The notes under the pieces were generated by a model that saw only the letters and a list, made by a program, of their open reading frames with translations, ran no database searches and was not told the origin of the DNA. Shown here piece after piece: positions 14,725 through 24,050 of a DNA stretch of 32,591 nt. Origin of the DNA: Rhizobium laguerreae (GTDB lineage Bacteria > Pseudomonadota > Alphaproteobacteria > Rhizobiales > Rhizobiaceae); the NCBI RefSeq assembly GCF_002008165.1, contig NZ_MRDM01000004.1, positions 1 through 32,591 on the forward strand. The letters are read 5' to 3'. The number at the start of each line of letters is the position of its first letter. Position 1 is the stretch's first letter. The position numbers were made by a program, and so were the translations under genes.

Positions 14725-17700
14725 TTAGAGTTGTGGACATCGGAATTGCGATAATAGGCTGCGAGATAGCGGGTTGATCAGGTTGTCGGATTGGAGGATG
14801 AATGTCGCCCATCGGCGGCCAGCCTCCATCCGCACGTAAATGCGGTCGGAGTCTGTTTGGGGAAGCGTTTTCCCCTTATCCAATAGCCGGAGCAACGCCC
14901 AGGGCCCCACCTCAGAAAGCGCCGTACGGTCGAAGGCGTCGAAAGTAACTGAAGCGCCACCGACGCCACCATCCATGGGCCAGTGGAAACGCACAGGTTT
15001 GTATGCTCCTCGGCGCTGCGTGAGTTGCTGGCCGTCGATCTCGACCCCCACCTCGTCGGTCCACGGATCGGTGTCAGCGACAGTTAGCAGGAAGTCAAAG
15101 GACGGCTGATTGCCGCCATCCTTGAACATGGAGTCCCCAATTGCAGCCGCTCGTTTGAACTGCGCCAAGGCATCTCGGTTAATTTGTATATCGGCATTTA
15201 CCGTCGACTGAAACTTCCACGACCCCTCGGAACGATCAACAATGCTCGCCAAGTGCTCTGAGAAAAATGCGTCTATTATGCCATCTCGGCGAAACAGCCG
15301 AGCGAAATCTCCCAAAGGAATATCGCGACGGGATCCGCGTGCGAAGGGGTACCGTCCCTCGGTCGCGCGTCGACACAAATCACCAGCACCAACCGCCCAC
15401 ATCTTCGCGAGACGGCGTTTTGTGTCGCCGATCGAGAGTTTCGAGCTTAGGTGGCCCACGCCACCAATCCACTGCTGGATGGGTGGCGGCAAATTGGCTG
15501 CTCCGGCTTCAATTTTGCGGATGGCGACAGTGGTTTGATCACCCTTCTCAAGCGCCGGGCTCTGCACATCGCTAAGCGACTGATAGAGAGTGCTGAGGTC
15601 ACGGATTGCGCTGTCGATCGGCGCTTGGGCGCCCGCCGGGCTGTTTGGCGCCACATTGACAAGTTGCTGCAACCATTGGAAATGCTCATCGGTATAGAGT
15701 CGGGGTTGGCTTTCTGGATCGCGGGAGACAATCCCCGGATGGAAGAGTGCCTGGAGGTCGCTTCGCCAAGGCTCCCCCTGGGCAGTGCTGTTACCTTTAG
15801 TCGGCGTTTCGGGTGCCGGTGGTTCGCCGAGCTTCGTCTCGCGTGCCGCTGCGGTGAGGAACAAACGCATAGGCGACGTCGGCGCGGAAAGGGCATTCAA
15901 CGTCCGCAGCATGTCGTCAACACTTGCGATCGAACGGATGGAGATGTCGTTAATGAGTTGATCCCAATAAAACGCAAAATCCTGAAAGTAGAGATCCAAA
16001 GCCGCATCTTGCAGCTTCTGACTCGCTTTATCGCCCGGAGTGATCACCTGATCACCGAGCACCCAACCTTCTGCAACAACCGCATCTGCTATCCGTGGCA
16101 AAAGTTGCAGGACAGGGCCATAGAACCCGGCTCGGGTGTAAATGCCTGCGACCCCAGTGTTGAGCGGTTGTCCTGATTTGCGGATCAGGACGTCGTCCGC
16201 CGTCGGTCCAGCGTGGTCGGATAGACGCCATGTTGGTAATTGGATGGCCTGAGGAGTGGTTGTGATGATGTTGAGGACTCGGCGGGATAGTGAGATGGTC
16301 CTGAGCTTCGCGCGGGTCTTTTCAATTAAATGGCTGTCGAGACCAATATTTAACCGAGGGTTCTCACAAAGGGCATCGAGGTGTTCGGCCAACGCGTGGC
16401 GAAGGCTGGCATCGGCCTCAGTTGGAAACTCCACTTGCCAGTCTAGGGTCATCCAGTCTTTGACGGCCTTGGGCTCAAAAGGACCTTGTCCCCCAAGCAT
16501 CAAATATATTTTCAGCGCCTGATAAAGGAAAGGGGGATCATCCTGTCGTTCCGCCAGTATTGTTTCTAGTCGCAAAATCAGACGCGGCAGCAATAGGGTT
16601 TCAAGACCCCGATCATAGGCCGCACGCGTTTGAATACGGATCTCTTTGCTCTTGTCAAACTCAATTCTTTGAAGGTGATGGCTCGACCTGATGCCTTCAT
16701 CATATTCGGTCCTCATGTCGCGCAATTGCTTGAGCAGCGGCACGATCGGTCGAAGATCGCTATTTTCCACCGGGTCGATCCTGAGCTTCTCCGCCTCCTT
16801 GGCATAGCTACTCAGCGTTTGACGAATCCTTTCGATCATATGGACTTCGCGGGCGAAGCTGACGATCGAGAAGACGGACACAACCACCACAAGTGCGCTG
16901 ATCATCGCCCAGAGGCCATATCGACGCCAACGTTGACGCCGTTCGGCATGGGGGTGGGTCTCGACAAGCCCAATGTCGGCGACAACTCGTTCGCGAAGCA
17001 AACGAGCAATGAAATAACTACGCTTCTGGTCTGGCGAAATATGTCTGGCCGGCTCAGTGATGCCGAAAGTCCGCGAGGTGGCCGCCACAACGCGATCAAT
17101 CGGTGCGCCCACCTGCGTCCCGCTCACGAAATAGACGCCCCGGAGCATGATCGGTTCCTCGAACGAATTCGGACCAAAGACTTCCTCCAGAAAGTTTTGT
17201 ATCGGATGCTTCAGACTTGCGACCTGCTGTGGGAAGCGGAACACAAGTGCGCGACGTCGAATATCGCTTTCTTGGTGCATTCGTTCGAGCAGCCTGTCGT
17301 TGAGACGTCCAACGAGTGCATCATAGTCCCCTGCGTAACTTTCCATCGGGTTGCCTTCACTCTCCGATGGCACCTGCGCGAGGGTGAATCCCCAAGCGGC
17401 CTCACGCCCCTCGCTTCCAAGGTCGTCAAAGAATTCGTTAAATCCAGCAATCAGGTCGCTCTTGGTGAGTAGCACATAAATCGGCAGTCGCACTCCCAGT
17501 TCTCTGTACAGCTCAAGAATCCGCTGTCGGATACATCCGGCATGATGGAGGAACTCGTCCTCGAATAACGAACTCAGCTCGTTGATCGCAATTGAGACCA
17601 ACACCCCGTTCAACGGCTGTCGGCGGCGTGTGCGGCTAAGCAGTCGAAGGAAGCCATGCCAGACCGCTTTGCACTGGTCAGGATTGGGCTCCTGGACTAT

Positions 17701-18309
17701 GTAGTGTCCCGGAGTATCGATGAGCACGGCATGGTCGGTGAACCACCAATCACAATTTCGCGTGGCTTTGACCCCGCTGGCGGATTTCCGGCTGAGCCTT
17801 TGTGCCAGTGGGAATCCGAGGCCCGAATTAGCAATCGCAGTGGTCTTTCCAGACTGGGGCGCACCGATGATTGCGTACCATGGCAATTTATAGAGCCACC
17901 GGCTGGCGAGAACGCCGTCACGACGGAGGGCCTTGAGCACGGTACGGGCTTCGCGGAAACGAGCTGACATCGTCTCCAATTCCGCTTTGGCAGCGTTGGC
18001 GGACGTTTTCCCCGAGTTGGAAGGAGAAGATCCTGCTCCGTCCTCCTCGTTTTTTTTCACCCCGTAGCGGTCCAGCATACTGGACACTCGGTCAAGGAAA
18101 AAGCTTTCGAAATTGCCTTTGATCATATTGATCACGACATACGCGATTGGAATGAACGTTGACACCAGGAGTTGCTCGCTGAGAGTGTCAAATGGGCCAA
18201 TGCCACCAAATGAGAGGTGCCGTCCAAACAGAAAGATTCCTGCAATTACGAAACCAACTAGCGCGATATGAAGCCATTTTGACTGAAGCGCTTTGTTTAT
18301 TGACTGCAT
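14725..18309 (-). CDS. tssM: T6SS inner-membrane protein TssM (IcmF/VasK)
   Basis: Large inner-membrane component of the T6SS membrane complex, 1194 residues, normal length for the family. Membrane segments lie at about 13-30 and 45-63, followed by a cytoplasmic NTPase domain with Walker A GAPQSGKT (149-156), a DTPG motif (AVLIDTPGHYI) and a TKSD guanine-type motif (VLLTKSDLIAGF). A third membrane segment (GLWAMISALVVVVSVFSIVS) lies near 460-485. The long periplasmic part carries the IcmF-related and C-terminal domains (VRFHWPMDGGVGGASVTF). It is ten bases downstream of tssL, and the two proteins form the TssLM complex. Walker A is intact. No TssJ lipoprotein is present, as known for Agrobacterium-type systems. 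Confidence 0.96.
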   Translation of the reverse strand: MQSINKALQSKWLHIALVGFVIAGIFLFGRHLSFGGIGPFDTLSEQLLVSTFIPIAYVVINMIKGNFESFFLDRVSSMLDRYGVKKNEEDGAGSSPSNSGKTSANAAKAELETMSARFREARTVLKALRRDGVLASRWLYKLPWYAIIGAPQSGKTTAIANSGLGFPLAQRLSRKSASGVKATRNCDWWFTDHAVLIDTPGHYIVQEPNPDQCKAVWHGFLRLLSRTRRRQPLNGVLVSIAINELSSLFEDEFLHHAGCIRQRILELYRELGVRLPIYVLLTKSDLIAGFNEFFDDLGSEGREAAWGFTLAQVPSESEGNPMESYAGDYDALVGRLNDRLLERMHQESDIRRRALVFRFPQQVASLKHPIQNFLEEVFGPNSFEEPIMLRGVYFVSGTQVGAPIDRVVAATSRTFGITEPARHISPDQKRSYFIARLLRERVVADIGLVETHPHAERRQRWRRYGLWAMISALVVVVSVFSIVSFAREVHMIERIRQTLSSYAKEAEKLRIDPVENSDLRPIVPLLKQLRDMRTEYDEGIRSSHHLQRIEFDKSKEIRIQTRAAYDRGLETLLLPRLILRLETILAERQDDPPFLYQALKIYLMLGGQGPFEPKAVKDWMTLDWQVEFPTEADASLRHALAEHLDALCENPRLNIGLDSHLIEKTRAKLRTISLSRRVLNIITTTPQAIQLPTWRLSDHAGPTADDVLIRKSGQPLNTGVAGIYTRAGFYGPVLQLLPRIADAVVAEGWVLGDQVITPGDKASQKLQDAALDLYFQDFAFYWDQLINDISIRSIASVDDMLRTLNALSAPTSPMRLFLTAAARETKLGEPPAPETPTKGNSTAQGEPWRSDLQALFHPGIVSRDPESQPRLYTDEHFQWLQQLVNVAPNSPAGAQAPIDSAIRDLSTLYQSLSDVQSPALEKGDQTTVAIRKIEAGAANLPPPIQQWIGGVGHLSSKLSIGDTKRRLAKMWAVGAGDLCRRATEGRYPFARGSRRDIPLGDFARLFRRDGIIDAFFSEHLASIVDRSEGSWKFQSTVNADIQINRDALAQFKRAAAIGDSMFKDGGNQPSFDFLLTVADTDPWTDEVGVEIDGQQLTQRRGAYKPVRFHWPMDGGVGGASVTFDAFDRTALSEVGPWALLRLLDKGKTLPQTDSDRIYVRMEAGRRWATFILQSDNLINPLSRSLLSQFRCPQL

Positions 18310-18319
18310 GATCTAATTC

Positions 18320-19588
18320 TCAATTTAGCTTCGGGATTATGATTTCGATTCGCCGGTTCTTAGCGCGCCCTTCTGGCGTCTCATCCGAAGCGATCGGTTC
18401 ACCGCTGCCCCTGCCCTGTTCTCTCACCCGCCCGGGTTCTCTCATTGTTGATTTGATCGTCTCACCAGCTGCTTTGGCACGCGCCACAGAGAGATCTTCG
18501 TTGGAAGGATAGACAAGAGATTGAATTGGCATCGAATCCGTGTGTCCGGCCAAAATAACTGACCCCGGCTGCTCGTTCAGTGCTCGACCAATCCGCAGAA
18601 AAAGTGGCACGAATGATACATTCACGATCGAACTCGCCGGGTCGAACATCCCGGAGCCGCGGATGGTAACAGAAATCTGGTGCGCATCCTCAGTGACAGT
18701 GACAGACTCATCGCGGATCTCAGTCTCGAGAAAATGACGTAGCCTATTGCTGTTAGTGGCACCTGTAGCTTGCGTGGTGGCCCTCATCATCCTTACTGCA
18801 CCGGCCGGTGGCAGAGCCGCGAGTTCCGCGAGGACCACATCAGAACGGTTAGCGAATATGTACTGGAGCCCCAGATAAAGCGGTAGGACAGAAACTACGC
18901 CGAAAGCGGCAAGGGTCCAAATGGGAACGAATCGGCGAAGCGGTCTACGCGCCTCTGCGCGTTCTTTCCAGTGCGGAGATATGTCACGCTCAAAGTCACC
19001 CCGTGCTACTCGGATCAGGCGGTACGAATCCTCGCACAGCAGGCTGAGTTCGGACGCACCTCTGGCAGCCACCCGGAAGCGGCCTTCGAAACCAATCCGC
19101 ATGCAGTAGTAGAGCAACTCCAGCAATTCGATATTGATTGCCGGGCCCTTTTTTAAGCGCTCCAGAAGATCGAAGAATCGGTCCCCGCCCCAGGTCTCGC
19201 CGAACAACGTCCCTACCATACTCCGCGTTGTCCATATGCTTTGGTTACCCCACGCGGTATTCAGAACAATGTCGTCAATAGTAGCGCAGAGAGCATATTT
19301 GCTAACCTTGATCGCCCCTGCCGGTAGTCTAAGCTGTACTATCCGGCGATCGAACACATCAATCTCTCGCAAGACCTGCAGCCGAAGCTCCTCGACATTC
19401 TTATGTTCCGTATTGCTCTTGAGTTGAGCACAAAGGCTCAGCAGCGCTGCAGCGGCCGCGACAAGTGGATTGAGCCTGTGGAGCGTTAACGATTCCCAGA
19501 ACTGTTGGTCTATCGCTGGCAACGTCAAGGCCGAGGGCTCAGGGGCGGCGGCAGGCTCGGGGGGACTTGATACGGTTTCTTCAGTCAA
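18320..19588 (-). CDS. tssL: T6SS protein TssL (DotU) with OmpA-like domain
   Basis: Inner-membrane partner of TssM, 422 residues. The DotU domain (about 25-205; NPLVAAAAALLSLCAQLKS, CATIDDIVLNTAWG, FFDLLERLKKGP, LLELLYYCMRIGFEGRFRV) is cytoplasmic. A single membrane segment (IWTLAAFGVVSVLPLYLGLQ, about 223-243) follows. The periplasmic OmpA-like peptidoglycan-binding domain has ILAGHTDSMPIQS, NEDLSVARAKAAGETI, and GSGEPIASDETPEGRAKNRR. Such fused 'evolved' TssL proteins anchor the complex to the cell wall. The start is TTG at 19588, overlapping the end of the fha frame by eight bases; no ATG is available nearby, so coupling to fha translation is likely. Confidence 0.95.
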   Translation of the reverse strand: MTEETVSSPPEPAAAPEPSALTLPAIDQQFWESLTLHRLNPLVAAAAALLSLCAQLKSNTEHKNVEELRLQVLREIDVFDRRIVQLRLPAGAIKVSKYALCATIDDIVLNTAWGNQSIWTTRSMVGTLFGETWGGDRFFDLLERLKKGPAINIELLELLYYCMRIGFEGRFRVAARGASELSLLCEDSYRLIRVARGDFERDISPHWKERAEARRPLRRFVPIWTLAAFGVVSVLPLYLGLQYIFANRSDVVLAELAALPPAGAVRMMRATTQATGATNSNRLRHFLETEIRDESVTVTEDAHQISVTIRGSGMFDPASSIVNVSFVPLFLRIGRALNEQPGSVILAGHTDSMPIQSLVYPSNEDLSVARAKAAGETIKSTMREPGRVREQGRGSGEPIASDETPEGRAKNRRIEIIIPKLN

Positions 19589-20858
19589 AACGGCTGCGAT
19601 CCCTTTGAACCTTCACCGCAACCGTTGGTTCTTTCTGGGTTGGCGTGCCCACGCGGGGCGACGATCCAACGTCGGCGGCAAAGCTCCGAAGGATGCCACT
19701 CTCGATGTCCGAGACGACATCATCGAAGACACGACAGTACTCATCCCAAAGTCTGGCCTTCCCCCTGCCACTCCAGAGCCAACTGGGCCGCACAACCGAC
19801 GCCTCGATCGCTGCCGGGCAGAGCCGTTCGCGGACGCTCAGTAGAGGTTTCAGCAGTGAGGCAAGCATGAAAGCCTCATGCGCATCGATGTCAGCTAAGG
19901 CTGGCTCGACGCCGATGTCCCCTTGAAGGAGTGGCGAAGCGTCGGAGCACAGAGCCGCCTGCAACGCCTTCCTGGCGTCCGCCATGACTTCTAGGCGGTC
20001 TCCAACGGGCTGCTTGGTCACCGTGCACCCGGCGGCGGCTTCGCATGGCGAGAACGTGCTGCCGAGACCGGCGGCGGAATTCAGTAGCGTCAGCTCCGCA
20101 CGGTCCGTAACGGCTAAAACATCGCCTTGTTCAATAGCTGCTGAAGATAGACCACAGGCGGCAGGTAAGGCCGCTACGGCCACATGTTTTTCGTCGCCAC
20201 AACCGGCCTTCCCAACCGCCTGTGTTATCCTTAGTTCTGTCGCGAGATCCCAATCGTCTGGAATGGTCTCAACCAATTGCCTCGGGTGAACGAAGACACA
20301 CGCATGGTCAGGGATATGATCTGAGAGAATATCCGCCTGCCGGATATCTACGCTGGCTAGCGATTGGCATTGTTTTACATCCAAAAACGGCGGAAGATTA
20401 CAGTCTCGATCGAGCAGCTCCCCGAGTCGCGTGACCCTGCCAACAGACAGCTCAGAAGCCACTTCGACGGCGTCCACCAGCCTCGACTCATCAAGGGAGC
20501 CTCCAATGTCCCAACAGGGCTCGCTAACATGCTCTCTGGAAAAAGCGTCGATATTGATCGTGTAGCAGCCGGTTCGAGTGACATCACTGCCACTCAAGGT
20601 AGTTGACACCTCCGCCGGCAGCGGTTTCGCCTGGCCGTTCAGAAATACGCTATTGTCGTTGGGCTCGATCATTGTGAATCCTATCCGCTCGCTCGATCGC
20701 GCAGCGGTGCTTTGACATGGTCATGGTGGTCGTTAGACAGAATAAGACCACGATCCTCGAATAGACTTTCGATATTCTATCGCCCGATCCAATCGCCTGG
20801 ATTATGCCTGCAGTTCACCGATGAACTGGCTTTCGTCTTCGTCGCGAGTATTTTAGCC
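19581..20858 (-). pseudogene. fha: T6SS FHA protein (TagH/ImpI type) with broken FHA domain
   Basis: The open frame from ATG 20672 (363 residues) starts MIEPNDNSVFLNG, the second half of an FHA domain (normally '..STNG.FLNG'). The missing first half is found directly upstream in other frames. One frame reads VNCRHNPGDWIGR, TAG (20777-20779), NIESLFEDRGLILSNDHHDH. After a shift near 20720 another frame reads SKHRCAIERAD (FHA 'SKxHC' motif). An extra base near 20682 then returns to GFTMIEPNDNSVFLNG. The C-terminal region (about 245-345, with HEAFMLASLLKPLLSVRERL and KARLWDEYCRVFDDVVSDIE) matches the conserved T6SS domain of FHA proteins. FHA proteins bind phosphothreonine and act in T6SS assembly control with the TagE/PpkA kinase. 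A truncated product could still be made from 20672 (AGGA seven bases upstream). Confidence 0.8.
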
Positions 20859-22214
20859 TTAGCTAGTCGAACGGTCGCTATGACTGCGGATGGCCCAGAG
20901 AGCCATTTGGAGATTCGGGAAATCACCCGCCACATGCAGCGCCAAGCCCGCGGAGTGAGGCATGTCCTTCCAAAGCCGGCTGTGCTGGTCGATCTCAAAG
21001 TAGGTGACGCCGACATGGAAAGGGATCTGCCGTGGGGCGACCGGCAGAGGATTGATGACAATCCCTTGCAGCGCGACGTTGACTAACTCTTTGATCTTCT
21101 CAGCCGGTCCAATCTTAATTTGAGTGGGAAACTCGCGTTGCAGCCGTTCGGTCTCTACGTCGGCACGCACGGCTAGCACGAAGCTCGCCGTCGTAAACAG
21201 CGAGCGGTCTTGCACCTCCGCGACATGGACACCGTACTTATGATGCTGCAACGGCAACGATATCGCCGTCTGCTCCAGCACTGCGCTCAGCGAGGATCGA
21301 ATCGACCGGATCACCGGCACAAAAGTGTGCGACAAAGCGTCGTGCCTGTAGTCGACGAGAGTTGGGGGACGCTTCTCGGTTCGAGAAAATGTCGCCAATT
21401 CACCGGCCAATTGGACCATAAGGCCATAAAGTCTCACTGGATTCACGCCTGCCACTTTGGAAAGGTGGTGGAAGTACGGTTCGTAACGATTGATCGCCTG
21501 AAGAAGAAGGAAATCAGCGATCTCCGCCACTCCGCGCCCGCCCGCTTGCGTAACCCGCGCAGCCAGCGCCTCACCCCGATGGTGAAGCAAGCCGCTTATT
21601 TCGTTCATATAATTAGAGAGGACACGGGAACTGCCGCAGTCGGGAGTTGGCGAGATGTAATCCTTGTCGAGAGCGATCTGCCGGTCGGCTCTAACCTCCA
21701 TTACGCGCGCTATAGGAAGACAGGTGAATCCAGCGCGATCTGCAGTGTCCGGTAGGAGGTGAAAATGTAGCCTCGCCACTTCGATGGAAGCGCTGCCGCG
21801 TTCGCCGGCATTTGTGTCGACAATATTCTGAGCAGCAACTTTAAAGCGGGTCGGGACATCTATCTCTGCTCGCGCATCTGTTTCCACTGCCCCTGGCTGA
21901 TAAAGCGAAACTGCGAGATAGACAAGTGAATCGCGGACGTTGTTAGGCACCTCGTACGGGCCTGGCGGGTCCGCGTCGTCGGGAATGCTAAATGGAGTAC
22001 CATCTGGCAGCACTCCATGCGCTGAATCAATAACGATCTTGCCCAAACCAAGCAGCTCCTGGTTGAGCCTAAGGTGGGTCACGCCCCACCCATAGCCATG
22101 CAAAACCGCCGTTCTACTGCGCATCAGCTTTTCGAAGTAGTGGTCGTTTTGCTGAAAATGTTGCGGCCGGAGAAACAATCCCTCCGACCAAACGACCTTA
22201 TTGTCAAAAGACAT
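20859..22214 (-). CDS. tssK: T6SS baseplate protein TssK
   Basis: Protein of 451 residues, normal length. The family opening is clear (VVWSEGLFLRPQHFQQNDHY), as are YLAVSLYQPG, the middle helical region (LLLQAINRYEPYFHHLSKVA, RLYGLMVQLAGELATFSR), the LPLQHHKYGVHVAEV segment and the C-terminal end FPNLQMALWAIRS. TssK trimers link the TssFG baseplate wedge to the TssLM membrane complex. ATG 22214 is preferred (GTGGAG seven bases upstream); ATG 22232 would add six residues. It is the first gene of the leftward operon, and fha follows directly. It is divergent from tssA across 247 bp. Confidence 0.95.
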   Translation of the reverse strand: MSFDNKVVWSEGLFLRPQHFQQNDHYFEKLMRSRTAVLHGYGWGVTHLRLNQELLGLGKIVIDSAHGVLPDGTPFSIPDDADPPGPYEVPNNVRDSLVYLAVSLYQPGAVETDARAEIDVPTRFKVAAQNIVDTNAGERGSASIEVARLHFHLLPDTADRAGFTCLPIARVMEVRADRQIALDKDYISPTPDCGSSRVLSNYMNEISGLLHHRGEALAARVTQAGGRGVAEIADFLLLQAINRYEPYFHHLSKVAGVNPVRLYGLMVQLAGELATFSRTEKRPPTLVDYRHDALSHTFVPVIRSIRSSLSAVLEQTAISLPLQHHKYGVHVAEVQDRSLFTTASFVLAVRADVETERLQREFPTQIKIGPAEKIKELVNVALQGIVINPLPVAPRQIPFHVGVTYFEIDQHSRLWKDMPHSAGLALHVAGDFPNLQMALWAIRSHSDRSTS

Positions 22215-22461
22215 CCGCTGGCTCCACGTCATTCGAAAAATCGAAACTTGAGCGGAGCTTAGAGTACTTTTCTAGCACCCTTATATGCGCAGTTGGTATT
22301 TGCTTATCACCGAAAGTACTTCCGGTCCACTTTGACGATGAACGCATATGCATCTCGCATGCCATTAGCCGTCGATCATCAGCTAGACAGTCAGGCACGA
22401 CCTCAGACTAATCGGGCCTTCGGGCCGAGTGACGCTGTGAAGGGCAAACGGGAATTTGGCT
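22215..22461. promoter_or_regulatory. Divergent promoter region of the two T6SS operons
   Basis: The 247-bp space between the tssK and tssA starts must hold the promoters of both operons. It contains an 8-bp perfect inverted repeat, AGTACTTT (22263-22270) and AAAGTACT (22313-22320), with centres 50 bases apart. A small hairpin, TCGGGCC-TTC-GGGCCGA, lies in the tssA leader near 22409-22425. I saw no sigma-54 type GG-N10-GC pair at a suitable place. Confidence 0.55.
22263..22320. repeat. Spaced inverted repeat AGTACTTT/AAAGTACT
   Basis: The two 8-base arms are exact inverse complements, 42 bases apart, almost midway between the divergent starts. AGTACT is itself palindromic, so each arm could bind a dimer, and a spacing near five helical turns would place both on one face of the DNA. 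Confidence 0.5.
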
Positions 22462-23448
22462 ATGCTCGATTTAGATCATTTATTAAAGGCGGTCAGCGAC
22501 GGCAACCCATGCGGTGATGCTCTCGACTACGATTTGAGTTTTCTCGAACTTGAGATGGCCGCGCAGGGCAGGCCCGTTCAGCAGATGGGAGATTCCGTTC
22601 TGGCCGGAGAGGCTCCCGACTGGCACCAAGTGTGGCGGTTGGGTCGGGGCCTCGCTGCTCGCACGAAGGATTTGCGCATCGGTGTTATGTTAACACGCTC
22701 CGCTCTCAGCCAATTTGGATACCCCGGCCTCCGTCAGGGAATTGAGTTGCTCGCCGGCTATGTGGAATTCTATTGGCTGGAGCTGCATCCTCGTCCAGAC
22801 ACAGAGGATTGCGGCGACCAGACCGTGCGCCTTAATGCCTTGGCAAATCTCTGCGATCCCTCCAAACTTATTGCAGAGATTTGCCAAGTTCCCCTCACCG
22901 CGTCCAGACAGTTTGGAAGCTTTACCCTCTTTGATTGGATGCAGACTCGGCCTCGGTCGAGCGAGATCAATTCAGCGACGATCGAAATGGCTTTCGGCGA
23001 TACCGACCCAGCCCATCTCTGCCAACTGAGCGAGGAACTCGACGCTACTCTCGCGGCTGCTCTGCGCTTGGATGCGGAAGTAAAGAAGCACGTCGATGCC
23101 ATCGACGCTGTCCGCTTTGAACCGCTCATCTCGGTGCTCCGCCAGGGAAAGGATGTGGTAAACGGGCACCAGAAATTGCCGCAACCCGCCACATTACAGC
23201 CATCGTTACCCCACCACGAGATACGAAATCCGGAAGAGATACGCGGTCGCAACGATGTTATCGGCATACTCGACTGTATCTGCCGATGGTATCACGTGAA
23301 TGAGCCAGCCAGTCCCGTGCCAACTCTGCTTGAGCGGGCAAAGCGACTCGTATCCAAGGACTTCATGGCGTTGCTCATAGATCTCGCTCCGGAGGGAGCT
23401 GCTCAATACCGCTCAATTGTGGGTGTGGCAGCTGACTCCGGTGCATGA
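22462..23448 (+). CDS. tssA: T6SS protein TssA (ImpA)
   Basis: Protein of 328 residues with the ImpA N-terminal domain: NPCGDALDYDLSFLELEMAA, APDWHQVWRLGRGLAARTKD, LRIGVMLTRSALSQFGYPGL and YWLELHPRPD. The C-terminal part (DVIGILDCICRWYHVNEPAS, then PVPTLLERAKRLVSKDFMAL) matches the short TssA type, which works at the baseplate or sheath end during tail assembly. ATG at 22462 is used, with GGGAA upstream; the in-frame TTG 22456 is less likely. First gene of the rightward operon; tssB starts 44 bases after it. Confidence 0.93.
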   Translation: MLDLDHLLKAVSDGNPCGDALDYDLSFLELEMAAQGRPVQQMGDSVLAGEAPDWHQVWRLGRGLAARTKDLRIGVMLTRSALSQFGYPGLRQGIELLAGYVEFYWLELHPRPDTEDCGDQTVRLNALANLCDPSKLIAEICQVPLTASRQFGSFTLFDWMQTRPRSSEINSATIEMAFGDTDPAHLCQLSEELDATLAAALRLDAEVKKHVDAIDAVRFEPLISVLRQGKDVVNGHQKLPQPATLQPSLPHHEIRNPEEIRGRNDVIGILDCICRWYHVNEPASPVPTLLERAKRLVSKDFMALLIDLAPEGAAQYRSIVGVAADSGA

Positions 23449-23492
23449 GGTGCCAACCTTCAACCACAACTAACATCAGGATAAATGGAACG

Positions 23493-24044
23493 ATGGCAAA
23501 GGCAAGCAGTCAGAAGTTCATCAACCGGAATCGTCCCCCTCGAGTCCAGATTGAATACGACCTGGAGACCTATGGTTCGAGCAAAAAGGTGGAGCTTCCG
23601 TTCGTCGTAGGCGTCATGGCCGACCTAGCTGGCAGTCCCGCCGAGCCGCTGCCGCCAGTGGTCGAACGTAAGATGATGGAGATCGACATCGATAATTTCG
23701 ATGACCGGCTCAGGTCGTTAAAGCCTAGGGTGGCCATACGTGTACCGAACCGTCTCACTGACGAAGGTCAACTCGCTGTCGACTTGACCTTTGAAACTAT
23801 GGACGATTTCTCACCGGCAGCCGTGGCGCGGAAAGTTGAAAGCCTCAAGGTGCTGCTAGAGGCCCGGACAAAGCTTTCTAATCTCCTGACGTACATGGAC
23901 GGCAAGGTCGGCGCAGAAGAGTTGATGGTCCGCTTCCTCAACGATCCCGCGCTGCTCGGTGCCCTTAGTGCACCTTCCAAGTCTCTGGACCCCGATGAAT
24001 CGCCGGAGACGCCACCGCCCGGATCGCCGGAGACGAAGGAGTAA
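23493..24044 (+). CDS. tssB: T6SS sheath subunit TssB (VipA)
   Basis: Small sheath protein of 183 residues that pairs with TssC to form the contractile sheath. Family features: SQKFINRNRPPRVQIEYDLE, KKVELPFVVGVMADLAG, the MMEIDIDNFDDRL block, VDLTFETMDDFSPAAVARKV and the ending LMVRFLNDPALLGAL with a Pro/Glu-rich tail. The start at 23493 is supported by alignment of the N-terminus; an upstream in-frame ATG (23445) would add 16 atypical residues. AAGGAG near its end serves tssC, showing coupling. Confidence 0.96.
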   Translation: MAKASSQKFINRNRPPRVQIEYDLETYGSSKKVELPFVVGVMADLAGSPAEPLPPVVERKMMEIDIDNFDDRLRSLKPRVAIRVPNRLTDEGQLAVDLTFETMDDFSPAAVARKVESLKVLLEARTKLSNLLTYMDGKVGAEELMVRFLNDPALLGALSAPSKSLDPDESPETPPPGSPETKE

Positions 24045-24050
24045 TTGAGC

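Noticed and set aside
16630..17472. 280-residue open frame on the + strand inside tssM
   Set aside because: Antisense shadow of tssM, with no family resemblance; the same holds for 15451-16176 and other frames inside tssM, tssL and fha.
22215..22461. Sigma-54 promoter for the T6SS operons
   Set aside because: No GG-N10-GC pair with proper flanks was found on reading either strand.
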